Shown here piece after piece: positions 1 to 10,900 of a stretch of DNA of 64,000 nt. Below the pieces are notes generated by a model, which worked only from the letters and a program-made list of their open reading frames with translations, was not told the origin of the DNA and ran no database searches. Within the stretch, counting starts at the first letter, position 1. Every line of letters begins with the position of its first letter. Made by a program: the position numbers and the translations under genes. Source of the stretch: Leuctra nigra (Eukaryota > Arthropoda > Insecta > Plecoptera > Leuctridae); the NCBI GenBank assembly GCA_934045905.1, contig OW203764.1, forward strand, positions 28,508,954 through 28,572,953, read 5' to 3'.

Positions 1-1298
1 AACGCGTTGATGAGCGAGCACGGATGCGCGCAACACCTCGAACCGAAATTATGTCTATCAAAAATGTCATTAAAAGCTAATAATTCTAGAATTTCGTTAA
101 GTGGGTATTATGAACGAAGTGAGTATAACGAGGGCCTCGGTATTACACTATGCAATTCAAGTTGGATTAAAATCTGCCGATTAGAATTGGCCAATTTGAC
201 TAGTGTGATAGACAAGAAAAATCCAAATCTTGGCAATTCTTGATTTAGAATCGGTTCTATTTTCCCAACTGCAGTTGGACAATATGAGATGAATAGACAC
301 TAGTATTGAAACAAATATCAAAACAGAGAACACAACTTCGTAATATTTCATCATTATTATGTATAAAGATCACATATTAACAGAACAATTGAATGCTAAT
401 TGCTGTTTAGGACGATTGTTATGATAAAAACATAAAACTAACCTAACCTCAAACCTCAACAAGATTTGAATTGGTACAATTTGAATCTGGAAGTTTGAGT
501 TGCACAACTTGAATTGCATAGTGTGATACCTACTTTACAGACTTGTATAACAATCTCCAAAAACTCCTAAAATATTGGTCCAAATAACCATGCAAAGTTT
601 TAAGTTGATCGATTGAACCTTTATGATTGAACGGTTCCGTGTTAATTTTCAAAAATCACAGCATCTCCTTCAAAAAATATACCTGGGGCCACTCATATGA
701 TATAAGTGTGTCTACACAATATCAGATCGACTGTTGAACGGTCATTATCAATCAGTTTCATAATATGCGTTTGAAAGTTTCTGCTCTAACTACCTTGGAC
801 TGAAGAGTCCAAGTTGCCATGATCAACATTTTCGAGAAATTTGACAGCTAACACGCAAAATGTCCGTAAAATGTCAATAACTATTGGATTGAAACACAGA
901 TTAGTCTGAAAATTGTCAAAAATACAAATAATGTTGGTTCCAACCATCATGCGAAGTTTTAAGTTGAAATTTCAAAAAACACATGAAATATGGTTTAAAT
1001 TTAGCTGAAACTTTGTAAGATTGGGGAAAATGTTGGTCGTAATGATTTGTCAAAATTTCAAATTGATCGGACCAACCAATCGCAAGTTTTTTTTTTAAAT
1101 TTGAACCAATCAGGGGATTTCAAAAAAATTAGGGTCTGCAACGCCCGGAAATAGTCAGTACATGTGTGCAAAATTTCAGCTTGATCGAAGAAAAACTGTG
1201 ACTTTTATATTGTCAGTAACAGAAGAAAAAAAACACACAAAAAAGAACGGAGGTCCGTGCCAAAAGAGCCAAAAAAGACGCTAGCTTCGCTCGCTCAA
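1..1298 (-). mobile_element. Helitron-like element family Y, copy Y1 (3' tip cut by window edge)
   Basis: Read on the minus strand, this copy starts at 1298 with the family 5' end (TTGAGCGAGCG) and runs to the window edge inside the 3' terminal hairpin (AACGCGTTGATGAGCGAGC at 2-20). The interior aligns with copies at 9693, 38981 and 50887 through shared blocks such as CGCAAAATGTCCGTAAAATG. No ORF for a Rep/helicase is present, so it is non-autonomous. It also carries an inverted-repeat insertion at 139-530. The junction at 815-830 (CCATGATCAACATT) is the unoccupied version of the site where family X sits in copy Y3. Confidence 0.65.
139..530. mobile_element. Inverted-repeat (MITE-like) element inside Y1
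   Basis: The ends are inverted repeats of about 26 bp: GGTATTACACTATGCAATTC at 139 and its near-perfect complement ending GTGTGATACC at 530. Copy Y3 lacks this block, so it is a later insertion. It has no coding capacity, and no convincing target duplication was found. Confidence 0.55.
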
Positions 1299-1627
1299 CT
1301 AAAATAAGGCAAAGGTTACAGGTATAAAAATTCGGCTATCAAAAGTAGAGTTATCAAAAGATGGGAAAATCAATGACGGTAATTTAAAAATGTAAAAATA
1401 CTATGGTGCATCTTGCATTTAATAATAAAATAGAAGTGTAGGCCTAATCAATGAACTAAAAAAGATATTATTTTACTATTACACGGAAATTATATATAAT
1501 TATTAATTCTCTATATAATACGATAATATTTTAATCTTCGAAATATTTAAAATAAAAATAGTGCAAGATATTTGATAAAGGTTCAAGATTGTTTCCTGGC
1601 ACACTGGACGCTCTTCCTTCATTCTCT
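1299..1627. other. 3' flank of the SIAH-like gene
   Basis: AT-rich, with no ORF of note. It would hold the 3' UTR of the minus-strand E3 ligase; the minus-strand hexamer ATTAAA near 1530-1535 is a possible poly(A) signal. Confidence 0.3.
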
Positions 1628-2404
1628 TCATGCTTTGTTCTTGTCAATTTTTATAAAAATCTTCAAGTGGGAGCATTCGCTTTCTGACCAATCAAACAAC
1701 GATATTGGCAACACAACGTTTTGCCTTGCATAGAACGTTTCGTTCAAATGCAACGGTAGCCTGACGCAGTTGATCACGGTCTTTTCGTTCTCTTGAGATA
1801 TTTTCCATGTGATTGTAAACAATCGAGCCGCTTCTTTCGCGCCGAGGTATCGAGTGTAGAAGAGGAGCTCAGACGTAGCCATCTTGTATTTGCAGATTAC
1901 CCAGAAATAATCATTCAAGACTTCCCGTTTCAGCAAAAATGGAAACGCAGCGTCGCGTGTCATGTCAAAAGATATATCAGCTGTACATGATGGGTGTAAT
2001 ACATTTCTTGAATGATTCTTCAGCGCATGCTCCATCAATGCCGGTCGGCTTCCAACAAAAGCACATAGGAAGCATTTGTATTGGAACTCGCAGATGGAAA
2101 CATGAATGTTCCTATTTCTCTCGGAATGTACCATGTAGACGCAGCCGTAGGGTTTGTACTTGCAAGGGACTTGTTCAAGCACGTTCTGGCTGATAGCTTC
2201 AAGGGCGAGGTTGCGGATGGAAGGGACTCCGTCCAGACGGCACACTGGACATTGCGTCAGCAGTGGTCTACACGCTGAGCAGACATTGTGCCCGTGGGCG
2301 CACATGTAGATAGGAACCGTGCACGTGGTGATGCAGACGGGGCATTCCAGTTGTTGCAGGAGGCATTCTTGCAGTGTCTCGGCGGCTTTAGGGACGTTGG
2401 ACTC
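1628..2404 (-). CDS. SIAH/SINA-type RING E3 ubiquitin ligase, terminal exon
   Basis: This exon encodes 258 residues to the TGA at 1630-1628. It starts after a splice acceptor (TTGCAG|GAG, phase 0). In the same frame a TAA lies upstream with no ATG between, so the start codon must lie on an exon not located here. A C3HC4 RING is intact near residues 18-53: CPVC, ten residues, C-AHG-H-NV-C-SA-C, six residues, CPVC. A SIAH-type zinc finger follows at about 77-130 (C and H ligands in CKYKPYGC, HSERNRNIH, CEF, C-FLC, H-ALKNH), then a SINA-like substrate-binding beta domain. Family members are cytosolic E3 ligases that pass ubiquitin from an E2 to bound substrates for proteasomal destruction. It diverges from canonical Siah1, so I call it SIAH-like rather than sina. 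All ligands appear intact, so it is probably functional. Confidence 0.8.
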   Translation of the reverse strand, partial: ESNVPKAAETLQECLLQQLECPVCITTCTVPIYMCAHGHNVCSACRPLLTQCPVCRLDGVPSIRNLALEAISQNVLEQVPCKYKPYGCVYMVHSERNRNIHVSICEFQYKCFLCAFVGSRPALMEHALKNHSRNVLHPSCTADISFDMTRDAAFPFLLKREVLNDYFWVICKYKMATSELLFYTRYLGAKEAARLFTITWKISQENEKTVINCVRLPLHLNETFYARQNVVLPISLFDWSESECSHLKIFIKIDKNKA

Positions 2405-3196
2405 CTGCAATGTTGACCAACACGGACTCAATGGATCAGTGACCGATCCAGGGGGAGAGGGGGGGGGGCGAATTTACCAAACAAATCAAGTCATAAGTGT
2501 CCCATGCTTGATGACTTTCATGTCAAGCCAGGTGACCTTGGCATGAAGGCAGGCATTGTTTGAGGTTCTTCGACCAATACTGGAAAGCCCCACACAGGAT
2601 CACACTTCCAGGCTTGTCAAGTAAGTTTGTCCTAGATCATCGTGTGCTAGATTGACTGTGTATAGGGCACTATAGAGTTACCAAAATACATCAGGTACCT
2701 TCATAATAGGACGAACCCAATTTTTTTTCTATAGATTGAGAAAGAAAAAAGAAGGTGTAGGGAGATCGTATTCCAACCAAATAGGTAGTAGGTAGGTACT
2801 AATTCTACCATAATCCTGCTGTCCCAACTGCTATTTTTTGAATTGCTGAAATCAATTTCTACTCGATTTTAATAACTATATAAACAAGATATTACTATAT
2901 TGTTTTATTAATTCTGAGATGGAGAGTGCAGACTTTTTGGAGAATGTTAAGATTCAAGGGAGGTGGACGTCCCCATCGTCTCCCCCTGGATGATATCCCA
3001 ATTTAATAATCCATCTTCTGCCACTGAAGAGAATAACAACAAACCTGAGAACTGAAATACTGGAACAGTTGACGTATCCATCGTTGCACGAGCGTTGAAG
3101 GCCGATCAATACTCATATCAAGCTTTTATTTATACGAGGTGCAGTATCTTGCATTCAAAAAAAAAGTTGAATCTCTGCAAGGAGAAAAGACGATTC

Positions 3197-3281
3197 CACG
3201 GCCTCCTTTATAAGTTTTGTTGTTTTGTTTCACTCCAACGTGGATTAAAACAAAACAACAAAACTTATAAAGGAGGCCGTG
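3197..3281. mobile_element. 85-bp foldback element with 8-bp target duplication (hAT-like)
   Basis: The two arms, about 34 bp each (3197-3230 and 3248-3281), are perfect inverted repeats starting CACGGCCTCC and ending GGAGGCCGTG, with a 17-bp spacer. GACGATTC occurs immediately on both sides (3189-3196 and 3282-3289), an 8-bp target duplication. The CA...TG termini and 8-bp duplication fit a hAT-mobilised MITE. Arm identity suggests a recent insertion. Confidence 0.75.
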
Positions 3282-3303
3282 GACGATTCCATAAAATATC
3301 TTA

Positions 3304-3536
3304 AAGCCCCATTTACACGGTAAAATTTCCTGTAAAATCTTTTATAAAATCTTTTCTTAAAATCTTTTCGTAAAATCTTTTACAGAAATAGAACATGTTT
3401 TATATCATAAAGGTTTTACACAACCCTTTAACAAAACATTTTACCATCAAATTGGCTTGTTTACACGGTAAAATTTATTTTACGAAAAGATTTTATAAAA
3501 GATTTTACAGGAAATTTTACCGTGTAAATGGGGCTT
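3304..3536. mobile_element. Inverted-repeat MITE with TA flanks
   Basis: The ends are AAGCCCCATTTACACGG and its complement, continuing inward as long arms rich in the pattern TAAAATCTTTT. TA flanks both ends (3302-3303 and 3537-3538), which fits a Tc1/mariner-type target duplication. No coding sequence. Confidence 0.65.
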
Positions 3537-3581
3537 TAGTGGCTATGGTTTCTGAAATAATTCATAATGCAGATTGATTAA

Positions 3582-3712
3582 CAGGGGTGGGATTACATCA
3601 AATGATAACTTCCTTGTCACGGTGACAAGTCCCAAGAAGGCCGTGAATAGCATTGAGTGAGAAGCTTGTCACCGTGACAAGAAAGTTATCATTTTATGTA
3701 ATTCCACCCCAG
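3582..3712. mobile_element. 131-bp foldback element
   Basis: GGGGTGGGATTACATC at 3584 pairs with GTAATTCCACCCC at 3698-3710. The pairing continues inward to CTTGTCACGGTGACAAG on the left and CTTGTCACCGTGACAAG on the right, each itself nearly palindromic. No matching target duplication was found. Confidence 0.6.
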
Positions 3713-3826
3713 CCTACCTATTGTCCATGCTATTGTAGTGTGTAACTCATTATGATCGTATGGTTTTTTTATTATTGGAACATATATTACAAGTAAACAA
3801 ACATTGGGTAAGAACAAGAAAAACAA

Positions 3827-4858
3827 TTATAAATCTAAATTATCAAGCCTTTCGATCGCTTCTTCTGTCAGATGTAAGATGTCTTCCTCCTCTCCTGGGA
3901 AGGCCAGCACGGGACAAATGCTCATGATGTGGTCGGTTGTCTGCTTCGGATGTCCGCAGACAAAACTCGGAGTGACCGAAAAGCCCCATTTGTGCATTAA
4001 ATAATTGCATCTGCCATGTTGAGTTCTTATTCTGTTCAGGTTGCACCAAACTCTTCTTCTAAGGTGAAAATCTGAGAGCCGGTCTCGGTTGTCGAAGTCA
4101 TAAACTAGGCTGCTCCGATGAGTTTCTTCCCATTGGCTATTCCATAGTTCGTTGAACAGTTGGCCATGAGCAAAGGTGGATTCCAAGATCGCAAACGTAC
4201 ATTAGGTGGCCTCAGCAGATCCTCACTGACGGGCAAGTCTTCAATATCTTTGAGTGCTCCCTCAATAGCGGCTGTTTTCTTCGGAGATCTGCTGGAGCAA
4301 TGTTACTGAGCGCTGGTAACCATTCCAGTGAAGTAGATCGCAGAGTGCACGTGATCGTACGCATAGCTACTTTGAGTTGCGTGTCTACTTTCTTGGTGTG
4401 ACAGCTATTGAGCCACACAGGGGCCAATATTCCACTGTTGAATACATACACCAGAGCAAGGGCAGATAGACGGATGCAACTTGCTGATGCACCCCAAGAT
4501 GTTGTTGTCAGTTTCTGCAGGATATTGTTGCGGGTTCGTAGTTTAGCTGCTGTGATTTCCAGATGGGGTTTGTAAGTCAATTTCGATCAAGAGTCACTCC
4601 CAAGTATTTTGAATTTCCCATTGAAAACCACCTGAAGTGTCCTATCAGCCTCTTGATTGTTAAGATATGAAAACAAGTTACCTCAGTTTTGGTGACACTT
4701 GGCTGCAGCCATTTCCTGCAGTATTCGCCAAGCACCGCCAGATCATCAGTCAGCGTTTCTTCACCTTGGAGAAAATCCTTATTGGAACGCGTAGGCCATA
4801 CCAGATGAATTTTCTCGCTCTTGAGGAATAAATCATGCGTGTACAAACTGACCACCAA
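3827..4858 (-). pseudogene. Decayed non-LTR retrotransposon (LINE) reverse transcriptase, C-terminal part
   Basis: Three minus-strand reading frames in succession (4858-4577, 4580-4212, 4186-3827) together resemble the palm/thumb and C-terminal part of a LINE polymerase. Frame one ends in KYLGVTLDRN. Frame two continues directly with TYKPHLEITAAKLRTRNN and SALALVY. Frame three carries a C-terminal zinc-knuckle-like C..H..H..C region (CGHPKQTTDH). The catalytic YADD box expected in frame one is not visible; the residues there read KIHLVWPTRSNKD, so the active site is lost. At least two frameshifts separate the parts. It is a dead fragment of a Jockey/RTE-like clade; the clade is inferred from memory of family motifs. 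Confidence 0.7.
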
Positions 4859-7059
4859 AACTTATTTTACTAACGAGAACTTAATTTGCAATTGTTGCAT
4901 TGTTGGTTTCATATTCAGCTCATAAATGGCTATCCAAAAATATAAAAAATAATAAATATGTACATATTTTCCTGTGCTTCGTTTAAAGATTTAATTGTAG
5001 GATGGTCATGTGTACGAATGTGAAGAGAATAATCGTGTGCCAAAACAAGATGTCATCTTGAAATATCTGTGTACTTAGTCTATAAATTTTAATCATTTAT
5101 TTGTTATCTCCTTAAAACTGCAATCAAATCATGACATGGAAATAATGAAAATCGTTTTCACAACATTATTTACTGAGCTATTTAGATAATTACAGATAAT
5201 TGTACAGAAAAATAAGGGAATATTTGGACATGATAAGTCATGTCAAATATCGATGATACGTTGCAACTACGATCGGTGTAAGCACAAGAATTCTTAAAAA
5301 TGCATTGAAATGTCGTTTTCCCACTGGAGTATTGGATAATAGAATAGTAATCGTCTACATTTTAAATTTAAATGAAAAGAATATTATTGCTGATCGTCGA
5401 ACTAAAAAGCTTTCTCTGTGACAGCTGTTTCTCTCTGAATTCTGAATTCAGGCTTAACCACATAAACACAACTGAACCCCTCTTATCTACACATTCGTTT
5501 ACTAATTTCCCCGTTTGATTCGTCCAACTTGCAGAGCTAATGATTGAAATCAGATGATTGATTTGCTGACCTACCGATATACGTCATTTGCTTTTGAGCA
5601 GTTTCAAAGAACATTCGATCATTTTCAAACCCTTTGAGACTGGAAAGTAAATAAAATACATACCCTGGATTAGATACGTATACGTTTAAAATTTGAATAA
5701 TTCTTTTCATACCTCAATTCAAAGGTTTAATAATCATTAAATAAACAGTAATACGTGTATTCGTGTTGGTTCATATTTTGCCTGGATTATTCCATGCGGA
5801 AAACGCGTGAGGATTTTATCAAGTTTATTGACGAAACATTTGCAGATCGCGTTGGGTTTATTTTATTACAGATTATAAAGTCTTGATACGATGATCATAA
5901 ATGATGATATGATATGATATGATGACGTTGTATTATCATGATATGTGTGGGGAATGGAGATGTCGACGTGATTATTTTAGTGTTCACTTTTCTTATCAAA
6001 AGTAATCCGATGATAATGAATCTTTTAGAAAAAAACAAAATAGCAGTCGAAGTTATTAATTAGTAAATTACTGTATTCAATATCAATGGGGGACACACAT
6101 ACCTAACGTTCATAACTTTAGGTTATTTTTTACGCTAAGAAAATAAACCTGAAGACTATTGTTTTGAAATTTCTGGTTTCTGGTTTTTCAAAATGTCCAG
6201 ATACTCGAGTCATCTCGTACCTATTGCTGTAAATCACGAATGGATAATCTCGAAGAAAACCATTGTGCGAATTTAAGAACCCAGATCTGTACACAGATAA
6301 TTACTAATTCTTTAAAAGCTTATAAACTATAAATTGTGAAAGTGAACTCTGATGTAACTACTCATTCTCATCGATTCACGTAAATAGACTAGGCAACTTT
6401 TCATTTCCCGTAAACAAAATGCCCAGATAAGGAACTGAATTCACCCTGTTTATTTGTGAAGATTTAATTTGGTGAATTTCAGTGAAATTATCTCCGGTTA
6501 GGTGTGAAAGCGCGATCACTAGGATTGAGTGATTCACTGAGTGACTGAATCTCCAGCCGACTTCAAGATGTCTCAAGATGCGACAAGCGTTACGTTTCGA
6601 ACTCAAATAATCGTATTCAAATGATACAGGAGTGATTCAGTAAAACATCTCTAGGGAGTTTCCTTTAAGCGAGTCGAGGAAGAGCTTTTCAATGTTTTCC
6701 TCACAAATGACGACGCCGTCCTCCGGATATCCGCTCCAGCTACGTCACGCTTTCCAAGATGTCTGCCTCATAGTCTTACTTCAGAACAGAAAACTTTGCC
6801 AAATAAAATATGAGATATATTTCTACAATATTTCATGAAATAATTGTAATATTTTCATAGAAGTTCCAACACTTTACCTAAATATTTCTGAAGATGGAGT
6901 TAACTATAAAAACGTTTGCAATACTCTTTGATAAACACTTCTCCTTTGTCGTGATAACAGTTTATATTCTGTGAATGACTTATTCTATAGACTTTGTTTC
7001 ATGTGCAAAGACAAAATCCAATAATATAAGGAAATCAATGTGCAACTTTATCGATTGAC
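4859..7059. other. Intergenic region, no gene seen
   Basis: AT-rich DNA with only short random ORFs. There is a short GATAT-type run at about 5900-5930. I see no exon, RNA gene or recognisable repeat. Confidence 0.4.
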
Positions 7060-7276
7060 AAAACATTGGACAAACGGTATATTTTTTATTTCCAAATCAA
7101 TCACAAAATTGCGTTCAAATCATCCAGGGGATGTTAAAACAGTTTCAAATTATAGCTTGATCGGAGGAACTGTGTGACTTGTACAGTCGGAATATCAGGA
7201 CTCAGGAGATAAAAGAAAATATCAGGGAGGAGAGACAAAAGTGTGGTATTAAGACGCTCGCTCCGCTCACTTAAAT
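7060..7276 (-). mobile_element. Helitron-like family Y, 5'-end fragment (Y2)
   Basis: This ends at a degenerate family 5' end (GACGCTCGCTCCGCTCACTT on the plus strand), preceded by the family-type block with AGCTTGATCGGAGGAACTGTG. The 3' hairpin end is missing. It lies just beyond the 3' end of the odorant receptor gene. Confidence 0.45.
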
Positions 7277-7603
7277 CTGATATCTTCTGGCTTCAAGCCG
7301 TGGTACAATTGACCCTCTTTAGTTATTGGTACAGGAATTAGGACTTATAGATTTGCGAAATGTGCTACTCCGTAAGGCAAACACAGAAATGTTAAATGGC
7401 ACTTCTCTTTCGTGTGTGTGTTTTTTTTTTTAAATATATTATTAAATAAGTTATCAGTTATCACATAGCTTTTATTCATTTGTATTTTTGTATTATGAAA
7501 CATAACAATTTTTTTTTTAAAAATCGAGTTTGTTCACAGATATTCAATCAATTACAAATTAAAGCCATAACAAAAATTACTTCGTGAACTGATATTTAGA
7601 GGA

Positions 7604-7609
7604 TTTATT
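7604..7609 (-). promoter_or_regulatory. Possible poly(A) signal of the odorant receptor gene
   Basis: AATAAA on the minus strand, about 200 nt past the receptor stop codon. A second AATAAA lies at 7471-7476. The call rests on position and hexamer only. Confidence 0.3.
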
Positions 7610-7812
7610 ATAGCGTGTGATATTAGGTTTAAAATAATAATATTTATCTTTCTGTCGACACACTAAAACAAAGTGACAGACGCAAAATTGGCAGGAGTTG
7701 GTTCATTCATCAATATGTCATTTTCAAACTTAATCAACTATCAACTATCAACTATTTGATATGTCAGTGTGAATGTATGTGAAATTGTTTTACGTGTAAA
7801 TGTGATGTGACT

Positions 7813-7917
7813 CTACGCCCTGCTTTTTCTTGGAGCTCCGTAAAAACCATACGTTTGGTTCTGAGTGTCCGATGCCGTGTCGAGCAAGGCGAAGAAAGAG
7901 TAGGCCTTCTTCATTAT
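7813..7917 (-). CDS. Odorant receptor exon 7 (C-terminus)
   Basis: Encodes residues 621-654 and the TAG at 7815-7813. It opens with IMKKAYSFFALL, the conserved TM7 end, and adds a tail of about 22 polar residues ending YGAPRKSRA, longer than in most family members. Acceptor TTCCACAG|ATA. Confidence 0.83.
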   Translation of the reverse strand: MMKKAYSFFALLDTASDTQNQTYGFYGAPRKSRA

Positions 7918-10900
7918 CTGTGGAAGATTTCGAGATTTAATGCAATTAATTCACTCAAGTCCTTTGTGATCAGGACTTGATTAGGACTTATATGAACGCA
8001 ACAAATCATATTTATTATTATATTTATCAATTGTGTAAAGGTTTGGGTGGCAAAAAAATTGTGGACAATATTTTAGATTTTACGAGTCAATTATGATGAA
8101 GCATGAGTGAATATAGGAAGATTCCAAGACTCGAACCCGAGACCTCTCACTTGCCGGGCGAGGACTCAGTGAGAGTTAATTTTCAACTGAAGAGGCGCTA
8201 GAGTTAACTTAGGTTCCACAGAGGACCAGAACTCAAGACAAAGCCAATGCTTTGCTTCATGTGTTCCACTGCCCTGAGGACTCACATTGCCGAAGACCTC
8301 CAGCGACAGCGGCACGAAACCGAACGCTCGTATGACCGCCGGCTGATTGGCGCGGCTCATGATTATCCTCATCGAACGTTTGAAGTTCTCAGAAGCGTCG
8401 AACCAGTCACAGTTGTACAATGCATCGCGCACTTTGCTGCTCTGAAACACATGCGCACATCTGTACAACACAATAACAGCTGTACGACACGTCCTGACAC
8501 ACAATAACAGCTATTCAACGCGCCCTTACACACAAAACAGCTGTAAAACAAGTTCTGACACACAAAACAGCTGTAAAACACGCTCTGACACAAAAACAGC
8601 TGTAAAACACGTTTTTACACACAATAACAGCTGTCACACAATAACAGCTGTACAACGCTCCCTGACATACAAAACAGCTGTAAAACACGTTCTGACTCAC
8701 AATAACAGCTGAAAAACGCTCCATGACACACAAAACAGCTGTAAAACACGTTCTGACTCACAATCACAGCTGTATATCGGGTCTTGTATCACTCCCAATC
8801 ACAGTATAATGGAAATACAATTGCACACAAAGTCGCGCTTTTTGTAGATAATGTACTCGGGAATGAGCGCGTTCGACTCTCAGACTCAAGGAAATCACAA
8901 GCAAATCAAAATGTTGCCTTCATTAATTAACAGCATCGTCATTATACTCATTGATCTTTTGAAATATTCTAGAGTAGTATTCCGTTGGCTTGATACCATA
9001 CCGACTCACTTTCAAGGAAATAAGTAACTGGACATAATTTGTCGAGTACCTATACACATGTAATACAATTTTCAGCATTCAAAATGTGCACAAAAATAGC
9101 CAATGAAAGTGCCAATTTATGAACCGTACATACTGAATAGAAAACTACAATGTTAGGTGAGTGAGACGACACTTTGTATTACTGATGAAATTCTTTGCTT
9201 TTGTCTGTGCTTTTGTACAGGCAAATAATTTAAAAAATATCAAGGACCTCTAACTCGTTTCTAGAAGTGAAACACACCCCTTGCTTGATTTGCACATGAC
9301 AAGCCGTCAAGACTTGGTACTCACTTCGTCTGAAATCCGGTTGGCCAGCCAGCAGAAGAGGTAGAGTTGAGCGATGCATGCGAGCATAACTTGCATCATT
9401 CCCAGCTCCTTCGTGCTGATGGTGGGAGACTGAGAGACAGAGAAATCGTTCCGCTGTTAGATCCTTCACGAGAATAAAAGAGTGTGAAGAAAGACTCGGA
9501 CATCTCGAACACAAACCTGTCTCAAGGGATTATCAAGTTACTAAGCATTTGTCCGTAAAGTCATAATACTGGTACGTTCTGTCTCGTTTGATAGAATTTG
9601 TTTATAATGTATGCCAAAGAATGTTTATTCATAAAAATAGACAAAGCTCTAATATGAAACATGAAACCATCATGTCAAGTATACAAGAAAAACTAGGAAA
9701 ACGCTCAGTGTAACGCGTTGATGAGCGAGCACGGACACGCGCAACACCTCGAACCGAAATTATGTCTATCGAAAATATCATTAAAAGCCAATAATTCTTG
9801 AAATTCGTCAGACTTGTAGGTATAAAAATCTCCAATTATTCCTCAAGTATTAGTCCCAATAACCATGCAAAGTTTTAGGTTGATTGATTGAACCTTTATG
9901 ATTAGAATGATGTTCCTTGTTAATATTTAAAAATCATAGGATCTATTTAAAAAAATATACCTGGGACCACTCATGTGATATAAGTGTGTGTACTTACACA
10001 GTATTAGACGATCTTTTGAACGGTCATATTATCAGTTTTATACGTTTGAAAGTTTCTGCTCTAACTACCTTGGAACTATAAACAGTCGAAGTAGCCGTGA
10101 TCCGTGTAAAAATACCAGCCAAGTCTCTTCAACTTAAAAAAAAAATAATGAAATCTAAAAATTCTGCACTAAAAAGTAATGATATCAAAAAATTTGCCAA
10201 GTCAAAACTTTATTTGAAAATAAAAATATACTTGGCGCATCGTGTACATAAAAAGCTTGGAAGTATAAGCCAATTATAAATTATGCATGAAATATACATA
10301 TACAAAGTATACCTATAATGCCCTAAAAAAACGATGCGCCAAGTATTTTTTGATTTTCAAATAAAGTTTTGACTTGGCTAATTTTTTGATATCATTACTT
10401 TTCAGTGCAGAATTTTTAGATTTCATTATTTTTTTTTAAGTTGAAGAGACTTGGCTGGTATTTTTACACGGAGTGTTTTTTTATGGGGATATCACTAGTT
10501 TTTTTAGTTTATTTACACAACTTTTAACACATATCGGAGCAACAATGACTAATTCCTTTAAAAAAATAGGCCATTTCCGAATTGGTTACTACGAAAAAAT
10601 GTGTTTGGTGCTTAATATAAGCTTATTTTGATATTCCATGAAGAATTGCGAAAGCATTGTTCCAATAGGTCCAGCCGTTTTCGAGATATGGCATCACTTC
10701 CGGTTTTCATAATGGCGGCTGAAATTACAGCCACCTAGAATTTATTTCTATAAATGTTATGTATCATTATAAGCCTTCTGAATTTGTAGTTATTGTAGTA
10801 AGAGGTGATTCAAGTCTGATTCTTCATTTTTATGACGTCATTTCCGGTTTCGGTAATAGTAAATGTATATTTTGACTATTGATATTCCATAAAGATGACC

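Noticed and set aside
9410..9424. Nearer AG as acceptor of receptor exon 5 (ATCAG|CAC)
   Set aside because: It would be out of phase with exon 4; the upstream CTCTCAG restores phase and has a better pyrimidine tract.
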